61,509 nucleotides of DNA from Porphyra umbilicalis (taxonomy: Eukaryota; Rhodophyta; Bangiophyceae; Bangiales; Bangiaceae). The notes below the pieces were generated by a model. It was not told the DNA's origin, made no database searches, and was given only the letters and a program-made list of their open reading frames with translations. The stretch spans positions 1 to 61,509 of the forward strand of contig KV919157.1 in the NCBI GenBank assembly GCA_002049455.2, in the 5' to 3' direction. This document shows positions 29,833-40,602 of the stretch, piece after piece; position 1 is the stretch's first letter, and each line of letters starts with the position of its first letter. The position numbers were made by a program, and so were the translations under genes.

Positions 29833-30519
29833 TCAGCACCGCTTCCACACCGGCTTGTTCCCGTCCCGGCAGTGGCACACCTTGACGTCCTTCCACCCCC
29901 ACTTGCAGTCCATCCCGTCCTTGGACGTGTCCACCGACAGCGCCGCCGGCCACCAGTGGTCCACACACACCCGCCCCGCCGACTGCGAGCGCATCGTCTT
30001 GGCCGCCGGCTTGGCACACGGCGGCTGGCACCGCACCACGTCGCATCCCTTCCACGTGCACACCCCGCGCGACAGCCGCTTGCCACACGCCGACCACGTC
30101 TTGACGCACCGCTCGCCGCCGCGCCGCACGTAGCGCGTCTTCATCACGGGCGGCGTGGGCGGACACACCGGCTCGGCACACACGGTCGCGTCGCACCACT
30201 TGCGCACGCAGTTGCCGTCGTCGTTGAGCGCCGTGTCGCACTGCGTCCACGTGGACGTGCACCGCTTGCCGCCGCGAAAGACGGTCATGGTTTTGGGCGC
30301 CACCCGGGGGGGGCAGCACCGCGTCTCGTCGGCCCACACCCACTTGCCGGCGGCAACGTCGCGGCCGCTGACGTACCACCGGTTGATGCAGTCTTGGCCA
30401 GAGGCGTTGGTGATCTTCATGAGCTTGGGGGTGGGTGTGGGGCCGTGCGCGGCGGCGGCGACGGTGGCGACGGCGGCGACGGCGGCGGCGGCGAGCGCCA
30501 TGGCGGGGAGGCGGCCCAT
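29833..30519 (-). CDS. Secreted Cys/Trp-rich four-repeat protein, copy 1
   Basis: This 228-residue protein has a strong Ala-rich signal peptide (about residues 1-24), so it is probably secreted or cell-wall located. The mature part consists of four imperfect repeats of about 45-50 residues, each with a Gly-x-x-Cys...Trp...Cys pattern: SGQDCINRWYV, RGGKRCTSTWTQC, RGGERCVKTWSAC and SAGRVCVDHWWPA. Each is closed by further cysteines (CCPP, CAEPVCPP, CQPPC, CHC) and the protein ends in KRC. Many disulfides are expected. No catalytic motif or known domain is recognised. There is no intron. A near-identical divergent copy lies at 32242-32928, with only four residue differences noticed. Confidence 0.85.
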   Translation of the reverse strand: MGRLPAMALAAAAVAAVATVAAAAHGPTPTPKLMKITNASGQDCINRWYVSGRDVAAGKWVWADETRCCPPRVAPKTMTVFRGGKRCTSTWTQCDTALNDDGNCVRKWCDATVCAEPVCPPTPPVMKTRYVRRGGERCVKTWSACGKRLSRGVCTWKGCDVVRCQPPCAKPAAKTMRSQSAGRVCVDHWWPAALSVDTSKDGMDCKWGWKDVKVCHCRDGNKPVWKRC

Positions 30520-30744
30520 GGTGGCTGTGAAGGGATTGGCGGCGGTGGCGAGGAGGTGGACGCGAGGTGACAGAGCCGGGGAAGAAGGGGCCGGGGATGT
30601 GGAGGAATGCGGAAGAACGGGGGGGGGAATGGAGCTTGCGTGGAAGTGTTGGTGGTCAAGTGTGGGACGACGGCGGTGGGCGGTGGTCGTTGTGTGAGGT
30701 TGATGGTTGGACTGGGGTGGCTCCCAGTTGCCGGCCCCGCCGCG

Positions 30745-30751
30745 CTATATA
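30745..30751 (-). promoter_or_regulatory. Candidate TATA box of Cys-rich gene copy 1
   Basis: The minus strand reads TATATAG about 226 bp upstream of the ATG, near the inner edge of the duplicated arm. The equivalent place in copy 2 (about 32016) reads AGATACC. Confidence 0.4.
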
Positions 30752-30755
30752 CGGT

Positions 30756-32009
30756 CCCCACCGGCACTAGCCGTCTCGTTTCGGGCTCGTGCCACCCCGT
30801 CAGGAGCACGACCCCCCGCGTCCCCTCTGAGTTGGGGAGCGCGCGAGGACTGCATCCGTTGGTAGGCTCGCCTTCCTCTGCGGCAACCACCACCACTGTC
30901 TCGTCCTTTCGCACCAGTGGCATTCGGTGGCATACCACCTCCGTAACACGCCGTCAGGTGGACCAGTGTGATCAGTTGACACCCACGGTTCCGCCGGCCG
31001 TCTCCGCGACCGGCGCACCGCGTCGTGCAAACGCACTGTCAACCACTGCGCGTGGTGACCTCCCACGCCCCACCGGCGGGGGACGGAATAGACATTGGCG
31101 TCACCCGTGGCGGCGGCACCCTCCTACCATTCCTCTCCCGTTGCGCCCAGCGGCTGCTGTGCCACTGGCGGCGCGCCACAGCGTCCCGGGCCGACCGTCT
31201 GGGGCAGCGCCGACCGCGTCGCACCGGAAAACAGGCGCCGCGGGCGCCTGCCACACGCGCCCCCCGGGGACGCATCCGCTGCCCGTCGGCGGCACGCACC
31301 CCGCCGCCATTGGCGCCGCGTGGGCGCCGACCCAAACGCGCGGCGGCACGACCAAACCGTGTCAGGCGGCGCAGAGGCGCGAGGACGAGACCCCGGGCGG
31401 GCCGCCGTGGGAGCAGCGGGGACGGCTGGTCGGGGTGGCGCGAGCAATCGAGCACGGCGGTGGCACCGCGCCCCGCAAGCGCCCGCGTCGAGCTTCCACT
31501 GCGGGGGGGGGGGGGGGGGGGGGCGTTTCGGCAGACAGCGACGGCCTGACGCCAGCCGACCAACCGGGATCGCGCGCGGTGAAGCGTCGCGCCGCTGCGC
31601 CGCAGATCCGCACCTGCGCGTGTCGGCCGGCCGGCAGCGCGGCGCGGCGGGGCGGCGACGCACCCGCGGTCGCGTCAAATCGGTGACTCCTCGCTGTACT
31701 TTGCCAGAGGCGGGGGGCCCGCGCCCTGACACGGCCCGCGCGCGCGCGGCGGCGTGGCACGGCCACCGCTGACGGCGGGCGACGCGGCGGACACCCACCG
31801 CGGCTCGAGGGCGGGCCGACCCACGGGCGGTGCCGGGGGCTGGGGAATGGGACGCACGCGCCGCTGACGCAGGGGGTGACGGCACCGAGACGAGGCGTCG
31901 ACCTCGCACCGGGCGGCTGGGGATCGGTGCACGCTCGTGGGACTGGCACGCGCCAGAAACCGCGGGGCTTGCGCCGGCCGGCGCGAGCCATCACCCCTGC
32001 GCCAGTGAT
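30756..32009. other. Spacer between the inverted arms, shared upstream region of the two Cys-rich genes
   Basis: GC-rich, with a G-run at about 31503-31521. No motif-bearing gene is seen. It probably contains regulatory sequence for both divergent genes. Confidence 0.4.
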
Positions 32010-33045
32010 GAAACAAGATACCGCGGTGCCACCAGCTGGGAGCCATCCCATTCCAACCATCGACCTCATACGACCACCGCCCACCGCCGTCGTTCCACAC
32101 TTGACCACCAACACTTCCACGCAAGCTCCATTCCCCCTCCCCGTTCTTCCGCATTCCTCCACATTCCCGACCCCTTCTTCCCCAGCTCTGTCACCTCGCG
32201 TCCACCTCCTCGCCGCCGCCGCCAATCCCTTCACAGCCACCATGGGCCGCCTCTCCGCCATGGCGCTCGCCGCCGCCGCCGTCGCCGCCGTCGCCACCGT
32301 CGCCGCCGCCACGCACGGCCCCACACCCACCCCCAAGCTCATGAAGATCACCAACGCCTCTGGCCAAGACTGTATCAACCAGTGGTACGTCAGCGGCCGC
32401 GACGTGGCCGCCGGCAAGTGGGTGTGGGCCGACGAGACGCGGTGCTGCCCCCCCCGGGTGGCGCCCAAAACCATGACCGTCTTTCGTGGCGGCAAGCGGT
32501 GCACGTCCACGTGGACGCAGTGCGACACGGCGCTCAACGACGACGGCAACTGCGTGCGCAAGTGGTGCGACGCGACCGTGTGTGCCGAGCCGGTGTGTCC
32601 GCCCACGCCGCCCGTGATGAAGACGCGCTACGTGCGGCGCGGCGGCGAGCGGTGCGTCAAGACGTGGTCGGCGTGTGGCAAGCGGCTGTCGCGCGGGGTG
32701 TGCACGTGGAAGGGGTGCGACGTGGTGCGGTGCCAGCCGCCGTGTGCCAAGCCGGCGGCCAAGACGATGCGCTCGCAGTCGGCGGGGCGGGTGTGTGTGG
32801 ACCACTGGTGGCCGGCGACGCTGTCGGTGGACACGTCCAAGGACGGGATGGACTGCAAGTGGGGGTGGAAGGATGTCAAGGTGTGCCACTGCCGGGACGG
32901 GAACAAGCCGGTGTGGAAGCGGTGCTGATGCGGGTCGGTCGGAGGTGGTCGGTTGGGCGACGGTCAAGCGCGGCCGGCTTGGGGGCTAGCAGATGGTCGT
33001 AGGGCGTGACACCTTGCCTTGTAAATAACACAACTTTCTTCATGG
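32010..33045 (+). repeat. Right arm of the large inverted duplication
   Basis: Inverted counterpart of 29650-30755. Similarity starts near GATACCGCGG and ends after AATAACACAACT. Confidence 0.85.
32242..32928 (+). CDS. Secreted Cys/Trp-rich four-repeat protein, copy 2
   Basis: 228 residues, divergent from copy 1 and differing at four noticed positions (MGRLS for MGRLP, AATHG for AAAHG, INQWY for INRWY, ATLSV for AALSV). All cysteines and tryptophans of the four repeats are kept. The ATG at 32242 was chosen because it aligns with copy 1 and begins the signal peptide. The frame is open further upstream, but that sequence is the untranslated region of copy 1. No function is recognised. Confidence 0.85.
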   Translation: MGRLSAMALAAAAVAAVATVAAATHGPTPTPKLMKITNASGQDCINQWYVSGRDVAAGKWVWADETRCCPPRVAPKTMTVFRGGKRCTSTWTQCDTALNDDGNCVRKWCDATVCAEPVCPPTPPVMKTRYVRRGGERCVKTWSACGKRLSRGVCTWKGCDVVRCQPPCAKPAAKTMRSQSAGRVCVDHWWPATLSVDTSKDGMDCKWGWKDVKVCHCRDGNKPVWKRC

Positions 33046-35849
33046 TTGCTTGTGCTCATCATACAGTTGACGGTACCGATGTGTGGAGCGGTGCCAGCGG
33101 CCCCAGGCCAGTCGGGCACGGGCTTTGGCCTTGGCACGGGCACCCACGGATGGCCTCAGTGCCGCAGCGGTCCAGACGCCATGGGTCGCGCCAACGCCGG
33201 CGTAGGTGGCACCCGCCGGCGGCCCGCCGTTGCGCCTGGCCACGGCCTATCGGTGAGGGTTCCAGACTGCCCGCGCCACACTGCCGCGCGCGCAGCGCCC
33301 CCCCTCCACTCTGGGGGCACCCCCCCGTGACGGTCTGCGCGACACGGCCCTGCCGACGGCGGGGGGCGACCACCACATCGACCACCACCCACCGTCGCCG
33401 CCGCCGCCGCCGTTGCCGCAGCTGCCGCCGTCGCTGCAGCCGCCGCCGCCCGGCGTGGGCGCCCGTGGACCATCGCCCCCGCTGGCGGCGGCGCCCCCGA
33501 CGCCAGCATCCGCCACAAGCCGGCAGCCGGCGGCCGCGCGGTGTTCGGGCGGGCAGCAGCCGCATCGCGGCCGCGTCGGCGCCTATAGTCGTACGGCGCG
33601 CCGACCGACTACGGGCGGTGCGCTGCGCCGCGGCGTGCTCGTCGGGAGCGGGCGGTAGGTGCATCGCGGCTCACTGGCACGGGGGCGCCGCGCGCGCCGA
33701 CTGGAATCAAAGCGCCATGTCTCCCTTCCCGTGCGGCGGGGAGTGGCGCCGCTGATGGTGGGGCGGGTGCTGCGGGCCGACCGGGCCCGCGTTGGACCCC
33801 GCCGGCGTGCGTCGCCGAGACGACGACGGGGCGCCGGCGGGGTGGCCACAACGGCGGGGCGGTCAAGTTTCCAGGACAATTTGAAACATCATTTTCAGGA
33901 TCATCTTTCAGCTGAGTTGAGCCCAGGGATCCAAAAGATGGGCTGATCCAGCACGACGCTGCCGAGGGTTAACGGCCAGCCTGGCGCCGACAGCACGCAA
34001 TGCATGGTCATGGGACGGTGCAAGGACGCACCGAACTGGGCCTCGCACACTGGAGCCAAACGGGAAAGTATCCCACCTGGGCTCGCGCTTGAGGGCAGCC
34101 TCCCCGCCCAGGATCTCTTCCGTTCCCGACGGCTCCTCGATAAAACTCCCGTTGGTCCTCGCCGCGATGGTGTCTCGCTTGACGTGAAAGATTCAGTGCC
34201 GCTGCCGATGAGGACAGCGCTCGTGTACCGCTCTCTTACAGTTCTCTCCCCTCGCTTCTGATGTTGACGGCCCGTCGACGGGGCGCATCACCTCCCAGGT
34301 CGACCCCAGTGTCTTCGTTCTTGGATTGGGGTGTCCAACGGAACCATCCTGGTGCACTACCTCTCGGACCGGGGTCTCTGCAGAGCGCAACAGGTTCCGC
34401 CCCCCCAATCTCTGTTGCCCACAAGCCTGTAGAACGGGAACGTGTTGAACACAACGTCGCCGACTGAAAGTACATTCGTTTCAGCAACGTTCAACCGACC
34501 CGGGCTCGCAGGATGCGCCTCGCACGAAAGCGGCCTGCCGCTTGCACGCTGAGGGTCAGAGCGGACCCACATGCACGCGTCACCCGTGCACTAAAAGCCG
34601 ACACGGATACGGTGTGGCGTGGAAAACGGGTTTGCTATTTCTCAAATGGCGCTCGCCTGTCCGGCGCCAGCCCTCTCCTGTTCCTCTTGGGTCCAGATTC
34701 CTCCGGCTCTTGGGGTGGGTCTGATCGCCCTTTCCCTTCCGAGCCTCGCGTGCGCCATCCCCATGGCCGGCCGTTCTACTAGTTGTCTTGACCTACATGA
34801 GCGTCCCATTGTCCTGCACTCGAGCGCCCCGCTCGATCCCCCGTTGAGCTCCACCCCACGAGCCGCACGGTCCACCAGGAGGGAGCCGGAACACGGAGCG
34901 GCTCCCACGATGTACGCCTGGGGGAGAATAGGTGTCATGGACATTGAGATCGTGCGTGGGGCCCTCCCTGCGCCCAACAGACCGACACTTCGGAGCAGAC
35001 ACTGGCGCACGAACGGAATGAACGCTGCTTGGTGCCTGCCACGACAGCCCGCAGATCGCGACGGAAACAAGACCGGTCGCGCCTCGTTGAGGCTCTCTCC
35101 ACCCGCTGCCCTCCCCCCTCCAGATTGCCTCCATACGGGGGCATGCTGCGCCCGGCCGTCCTCGTGGCGCGCTGGTCCCACGCACCACGTCTCTGTCGAC
35201 ACGGTTTGGCAGGTGGCGCCGACGGCACGGTCGGCGTCAGATGGGGCGTCTGCCCTTTCGCAAACACCCCCCCCTCGGGCCACACACCAGAGTCGTCAGA
35301 ATAACCTGCAGGCTGGACGGGAGGAAACCCCGTTCTGGGGTTTGTCACAGCACGAGGCCTGAACAAGCGATTTCTGGTTACAATCCCGTCCAGGTGCACG
35401 GTCGCCGTCGCGAGTGGAAACGCAAGGCAGATCACGAGGCGCTGGTAGGGTCGCTGTGCACGATTAAGCCAGGGACGTTAAGGCCTGCCTGCACCGGGCA
35501 GCAGCCGGGCGCCGGGCACCGGTCGCGGTTGCTGGTGCCGCGTTTTGTTTCTTTTCGGCTGTACGTGGCGCTGCGCCGCCCACGATGGCAACACCGCCTG
35601 CTCGTGCGCTGCTGAACTGATGGCGGCATGAGACGACTGACTGCGTCATGGTGAAAGCAGCGAAACAACAAGGACACAAATAAAGGACGACGAGAAACAA
35701 TGCCCCCCCCTCCCCACCGCCCTCGCAACAATAGACGAGCCAGCGGGGCCGGGAGCACCGGGCCACCGTCATCCGCATACATACCTTACATACGCTGCAC
35801 GGTGAGCCACGTCCTGGGCAGCGCGTAGGGCGTCCCTCCTTGTCCCTCA
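33046..35849. other. Gene-poor stretch, no gene recognised
   Basis: Several long open frames exist on both strands, but all are Arg/Pro/Ala- or Ser-rich without motifs and overlap each other. I found no introns, domains or transposon ends. Confidence 0.4.
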
Positions 35850-36330
35850 CTGCCGTCGTTGTGGCCACCTGGGTGTCCTTGTCGTTTGCGGAGGCAACGA
35901 CTCGCGGCGCTGTCGTCGCCGCTGCCGCATGCGGCCTTGTTGCGTGGCGGGCGGTTTTGCGTCACCGCCGGCGAGGTGGTCACCTGGCTGTCGGCGTTTG
36001 CGGCGGCGGCGTGGGGCGGGGACGGTGTTTGTGTGTTGGGTGCCCTTGCAGCTACGGGGGGACCGGTGCCATCGTGGCCGTTGCCGCATGCGGCCTTGTT
36101 GCGCGGCGGGCGGTGTCGCTTCACCGTCGACGTAGTTGTCGCCTGGCTGTCTGTGTTTGCGGCGTTGGCGTGGGGGCATGCGATGGCTGGGTGGCGAGTC
36201 CCCTTGCAGGTCTGGGTGGGGGGCGGGTGCGGTCGTCGCCGCTGCCGCATGCGGCATTGTTGCGTGGCGAGCTGTTTTGCGTCACCACCACGGTGGTGGT
36301 TGTCCGGCTGTCGGCGGTTTGAGGCCGTGC
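35850..36330. repeat. Tandem repeat of about 160 bp, three copies plus a partial one
   Basis: The anchor GCTGCCGCATGCGGCCTTGT occurs at 35921, with variants at 36080 and 36241. A partial unit precedes at about 35858. The array is open in more than one frame because of its composition and is not taken as coding. Confidence 0.7.
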
Positions 36331-36877
36331 TGAGGGGGGGGGGGGGGGGGGACAAGAGGTGGGAGGGAGATGTGTGTTGGGGTGATTTCTTCATGCTTAT
36401 GTCGGTGTGCGTGTCAAGAAATAGCCTTTTGTTTCTTCTTGCATTGCATGTTGGTCTGGCGGCCTCCCCGTCCACCCTCTTGTGCTCCCCCTGCCACGGC
36501 GGTGTCATTCTGTCTATGGTTTTCTTCTGGGCGTTCGCTCTGCCAACCCCGAGCCTGTCACCTGCCCCACCATTGCAAACAGTACCGTCTGTTGCAGGCG
36601 CTCACAGTAGCCGGCATTCAGTCGGTGGTCGAAAAGGGCCTTTGATGTCCCAGGGGGGGTGGGCAGCCAGCTGCCGCGTCCCGACGTGGGCGTTGCAGCG
36701 ACGGTGGTCCAGACCTGCCATGAAGAAAACAGCCCCATGGTGCTCGTGCGGGTGGGCGGGCAGAGTATCCACGTGGGTGGGCCGGGAGTTGCCTTCACGG
36801 GCACGCAATACAAGGGAGCGGCGAGACGGATTGGAGCCGTCGCTGCGGTGCGCGGAGAAGAGGGCCTGCAGAGCAAG

Positions 36878-36918
36878 ACCCGTACGGGTCAGCACGCTGC
36901 ACGGCCGTGCAGCGTGCT
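36878..36918. repeat. Two adjoining perfect palindromes
   Basis: GACCCGTACGGGTC (36878-36891) overlaps a 28-bp perfect palindrome whose left half is AGCACGCTGCACGG (36891-36918). Confidence 0.8.
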
Positions 36919-37139
36919 CACCGATCATCTAATAGGCGTGATCCTAAAGAATTAAACCTCTGATTGGTCAACACTAGCAGTGAGCTCGTGTTCGACGTCG
37001 TGACGATCCATGTGCTGCAAGGAAGAAAATCATAGCCTGGCAACCCAGCTCTGAACGGGAGTCGCTCTTGTCCAGGGGTTTGCTGCTATTGCACGAAACC
37101 CTGGACGGGAAATCGCTCGTTCAGGGCAACCGACAAGGA

Positions 37140-37175
37140 GACTCCCGTTCAGACTCCCGTTCAGACTCCCGTTCA
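37140..37175. repeat. 12-bp tandem repeat, three copies
   Basis: GACTCCCGTTCA three times. An inverted copy (TGAACGGGAGTC) lies near 37052. Confidence 0.75.
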
Positions 37176-37650
37176 AGTGCACACTCTGCTGACGGTTCCA
37201 ACCGTCCCCGACGAGCGCAGAGACCCCGACAGATCACCTCGATGGGGAAGGCGAGTGCTCAAGTCTAGCCATCCGCCATTACGCTATCGCCATTTTGCCA
37301 CATGTTGTGGCGATACTGTAGCACAGCGCATCTCTTTCGGTCAAATCCTTCGCCATATCCAGAAGCGGAGCCCCATCACTCACTTCGATGGCCTATGCCA
37401 CAGCGCTGGAAATCGGAATCTCAACAGCCAGTTCTCGTAGTTGGCCTGGATGAAGTGAGATGTCTGTGACTAACCCTTCAAGATCTGAGAAAAACAAGTA
37501 CGCCCGGATATCGTTGCACCACATGCTAGCAGCATCATGGCTAAACATTTCTGGGAAGCGGCGGTGCTCTTAGAAGAAATGCATGCACTGTACACATGGC
37601 AGCCATGGGCTTGAAAGCGTGTCATTTTTATCGTTACTGCCACTCCCCCT

Positions 37651-37808
37651 CGCCACGTCCCTCGCACCTTGCCACGTCCCTCGCACCTCGCCACGTCCCT
37701 CGCACCTCGCCACGTCCCTCGCACCTCGCCACGTCCCTCGCACCTCGCCACGTCCCTCGCACCTCGTCACGTCCCTCGCACGTCGCCACGTCCCTCGCAT
37801 CTCGCCAC
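37651..37808. repeat. 19-bp minisatellite, about eight copies
   Basis: The unit CACGTCCCTCGCACCTCGC is repeated head to tail with few variants and no spacers, which rules out a CRISPR array. It gives artificial repeated peptides in every frame. Confidence 0.9.
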
Positions 37809-39943
37809 CCCACTCTCCCAACGCTACTTATACCTCCCAGCGTCACCCCTATCTCCGAGTACAAACTCCCCCACCCTTTCCTCCACTCCCTTCACAACTA
37901 AGATGAGTTCCAGTGAACACCGCGTCACACAGGTTCTAAGAGGGGGTATAAGTTTTGAAAACAGTTGATGTAGCCCCCATCCAGAATAAAAGTAGCGTGC
38001 TCGTGGAGAAGACAGCATCAGTTTAGGCTGATCGTCCGCATCAGTGGCTTGGCAACGACTGCATTGGCCTGAACGACATTGTTGACCTGACCGAGCTGTG
38101 TCTGCCCGGCATTGGGCAACAGCCACGAGGGTCCAGATCTGGCCACGAAGTGTCTTTGACCGGTCTTACGACATAGTTGGGTCAAAACCCTGTGATTCAA
38201 TTACGCAGCATAAAGCTTCCGGTCCTGTGCCGCGCAAGCGATCGGCGATTGATTGGCCCAGACAGAATCTCTGACCAATGATCCTGATATTCACGATGCA
38301 GTTTCTATGGGAAGACCATGGGATATGAGATCGGGGGGGGGGCTGGTGCATGGCGTCGTGCGCTGCTTTTGATCTGCTCCTCGCCAGACACCAGCAAGAC
38401 TCGCTTTGTGGACTGTCGCCAATTCACATAAGAACCGTTAGTTTCGGTCAGCTGGGCATGTCCACTGCCCGCATATGGCCGGGAAGCACCAGGCAGCACC
38501 AACGTCTCGACGACCAAAAAGTTACCATGATGATCAGTACGAGCACACGGCGAGGGACCGGCGTGGGAGTGGCCAAGGAAGTGTGGCTGTTTTCCCTTCA
38601 ACAGAGATCAGAAAAGAGAAGGAGAAATTCCAAGAACTCCCGTCCATATGATGCGTGGGCCAATCAAAAGTTTACCTCTAAAAATGTCGTGTTCCTGTGA
38701 GGCCATCTGGGGAAGGCGGTTGGCGCGGCCGGCCGACGCCATGGCGGCCGGCACTGGTGGCGCGAGGCCTGTGCAGCCGGCTGACGGCGACCTCCGTTCG
38801 CCGTGAGGACCCGCGGCAGAAAACCATGCACGCTGTCCAGCGGGATGCACTTTGAGAACCGGGAATGGCCGCACGAAGGCCCTCTGGGCGGTCTCCCACC
38901 CGTGCCAGGGCTTGGCACGCCGACCCCGCCTCGTCCGTTGCTATCGCGTGGTCGACACCCCGTCGAATGGGGCTTGCACGCCGGGAGCAGGCGGGGCGTT
39001 GGCCCCCCTTTGGCTGCACCCACGCCGCCGTCGCAGCGCAGCGGCGCTTCCGACGCTCTGACGCGGGCCGGCCGGGCGTGTCCCAGGACGAGAGCAATCT
39101 CATCCAGCGCCCGCTGGGGCGCGTTGCAAGTGCCGTCTGATGACCTGGTGACGGTGGCGGCCGTAGCACACGGAGGGCGCGGTGGGGGGCGGCGAGCGCG
39201 CGCCAACCACCTGCAGCGGCACGCACACGCCACTTGCCGCTGTCGCGGCGTGAATCTTCCAAAGGGGGCCCACTGAACACTGGGGGAGCCGGCCGGCCTC
39301 GCCGCCGTGCCGAGGGCGGTTCCAGAGCGGGCAACCTCCCGCCCCCCCCCCCCCCCCCCCCTTCGCACCCGTCGGAGGTCAGAGCGGCCGGTCTGCCCCA
39401 CGCCCGTGGGGGGCGTGCTGTTGGCCACCGCGGCGATCCCACCTTCCCCCCGACCCGCCGCACACGGTGTCAGGTCGCGCGCCCGTGTCAATGCCACGGC
39501 GCGACGTGTGGCGGCGGGACGCCACCGCCGCGGGCCTGCGGGTGGGCGCCGCGGCCGTGGCGGGCGCGGGGGGCGACGCTGCTGGCGCCCGCGTGCGCGG
39601 CTGTGCGCGGCTGTGCGCGGCAGACGCGGGACGTTTTCTGCCCCACCGGCTCTGGTCATCGTCTGCTCATCCCCCTCCCCACCCCCCCCCCCCATTCACG
39701 CCCGCCCGCCCTCACTCCCACCCGCAACACACCGCTGCACGTACGCGGCGGCGCACGGGCCGCGGTCGTGGCGGGAATCTCGGCACGGACCACGTGCCGC
39801 TGCCCCGCCGCGTGCCGACAGCTGGCCAGCGGCGAGCGCGCGTCGGCGGCGCGCCCGACCCGCGGCGCCGCGGCGCGCCGCCCCGAGCAGCCGCCGCCGC
39901 CGCCACGTTTGGGCGGCGCCCCCTGCGCGGGGCGGGCGCTGCC

Positions 39944-39985
<42 letters not shown>

Positions 39986-40602
39986 GCAGCGTTGCCGTGG
40001 CGGGAGCGCGGCGGCCGCGCCTGCAACGCGGGCGCACCAACGGGCGACGGCGCGCGCCAGCGGGGCAGCGGTGCGCGTTACCAGAGCCGCCAGCCACCCG
40101 CCCGCGCCCGCCGCGGCTGCCAGCGGCGGGGGGGGGGGGCGGCGCGGCGATGGGGCGGCCCCCCCCCCCCCAGGTCACCTCCCGACGCCCACCCTGCGGC
40201 GGCGGCGGCGGCGGCGCTCGCACGGCGGGGGGCAGCGGCGTGCCGCGAGGCGCGTCCCGTCGGGACACGGGCGCGGCCGCGGCGGCGCGCGACGGTGCGC
40301 GGCGGCGGGGCGGCGCGCCCCAAAAAGGGGCGCCGCCCCCGCCGGCGCTGCAGACGGCCGGCGCACCCGCCCACCGTCGCTGCCGCGTGCGCACCCGCCG
40401 GCGGCCGCCTCCCCGAGCACCCCCCGCCCGCCAGTGTGGCCGCCCCGTCCCCCTGCCCGCCCGCCCGCGGCGGTTCCTCGGTGACGGCGGCGCCCTCGAC
40501 GCGCTGCCGCCTCGTGCGACGCGGGTCCGTGGGCGCGGTCCTTCCCCCCCCCCCCCCCCCCCCCCCCCGCCCCCGCGTACCCCCGCCGCTTGCACGCACG
40601 CC

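Larger units (their letters stand above)
29650..30755 (-). repeat. Left arm of a large inverted duplication
   Basis: The arm includes the Cys-rich gene, about 230 bp of upstream sequence and the 3' region out to GGCGTGACACC and AATAACACAACT. It matches 32010-33045 in inverted orientation. The 3' side differs by a gap of roughly 70 bp. Confidence 0.85.
36361..40602. other. Gene-poor stretch upstream of the glycoside hydrolase
   Basis: Apart from the repeats listed separately I see no gene. From about 39300 the DNA is extremely GC-rich, with C-runs at about 39342-39360 and 40544-40568 (25 C), the latter 34 bp before the hydrolase ATG. Confidence 0.4.

Noticed and set aside
32929..33002. Loss of the 3' flank as the end of the inverted duplication
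   Set aside because: After a gap of about 70 bp the flank matches again (GGCGTGACACC, AATAACACAACT), so the arm extends to about 33045.
35786..36508. 240-codon minus-strand frame and its plus-strand counterpart (35859-36932)
   Set aside because: Both are produced by the 160-bp tandem repeat, with no domain and equal openness in several frames.
37651..37808. CRISPR-like array
   Set aside because: The 19-bp units are head to tail without spacers; it is a minisatellite in a eukaryotic genome.
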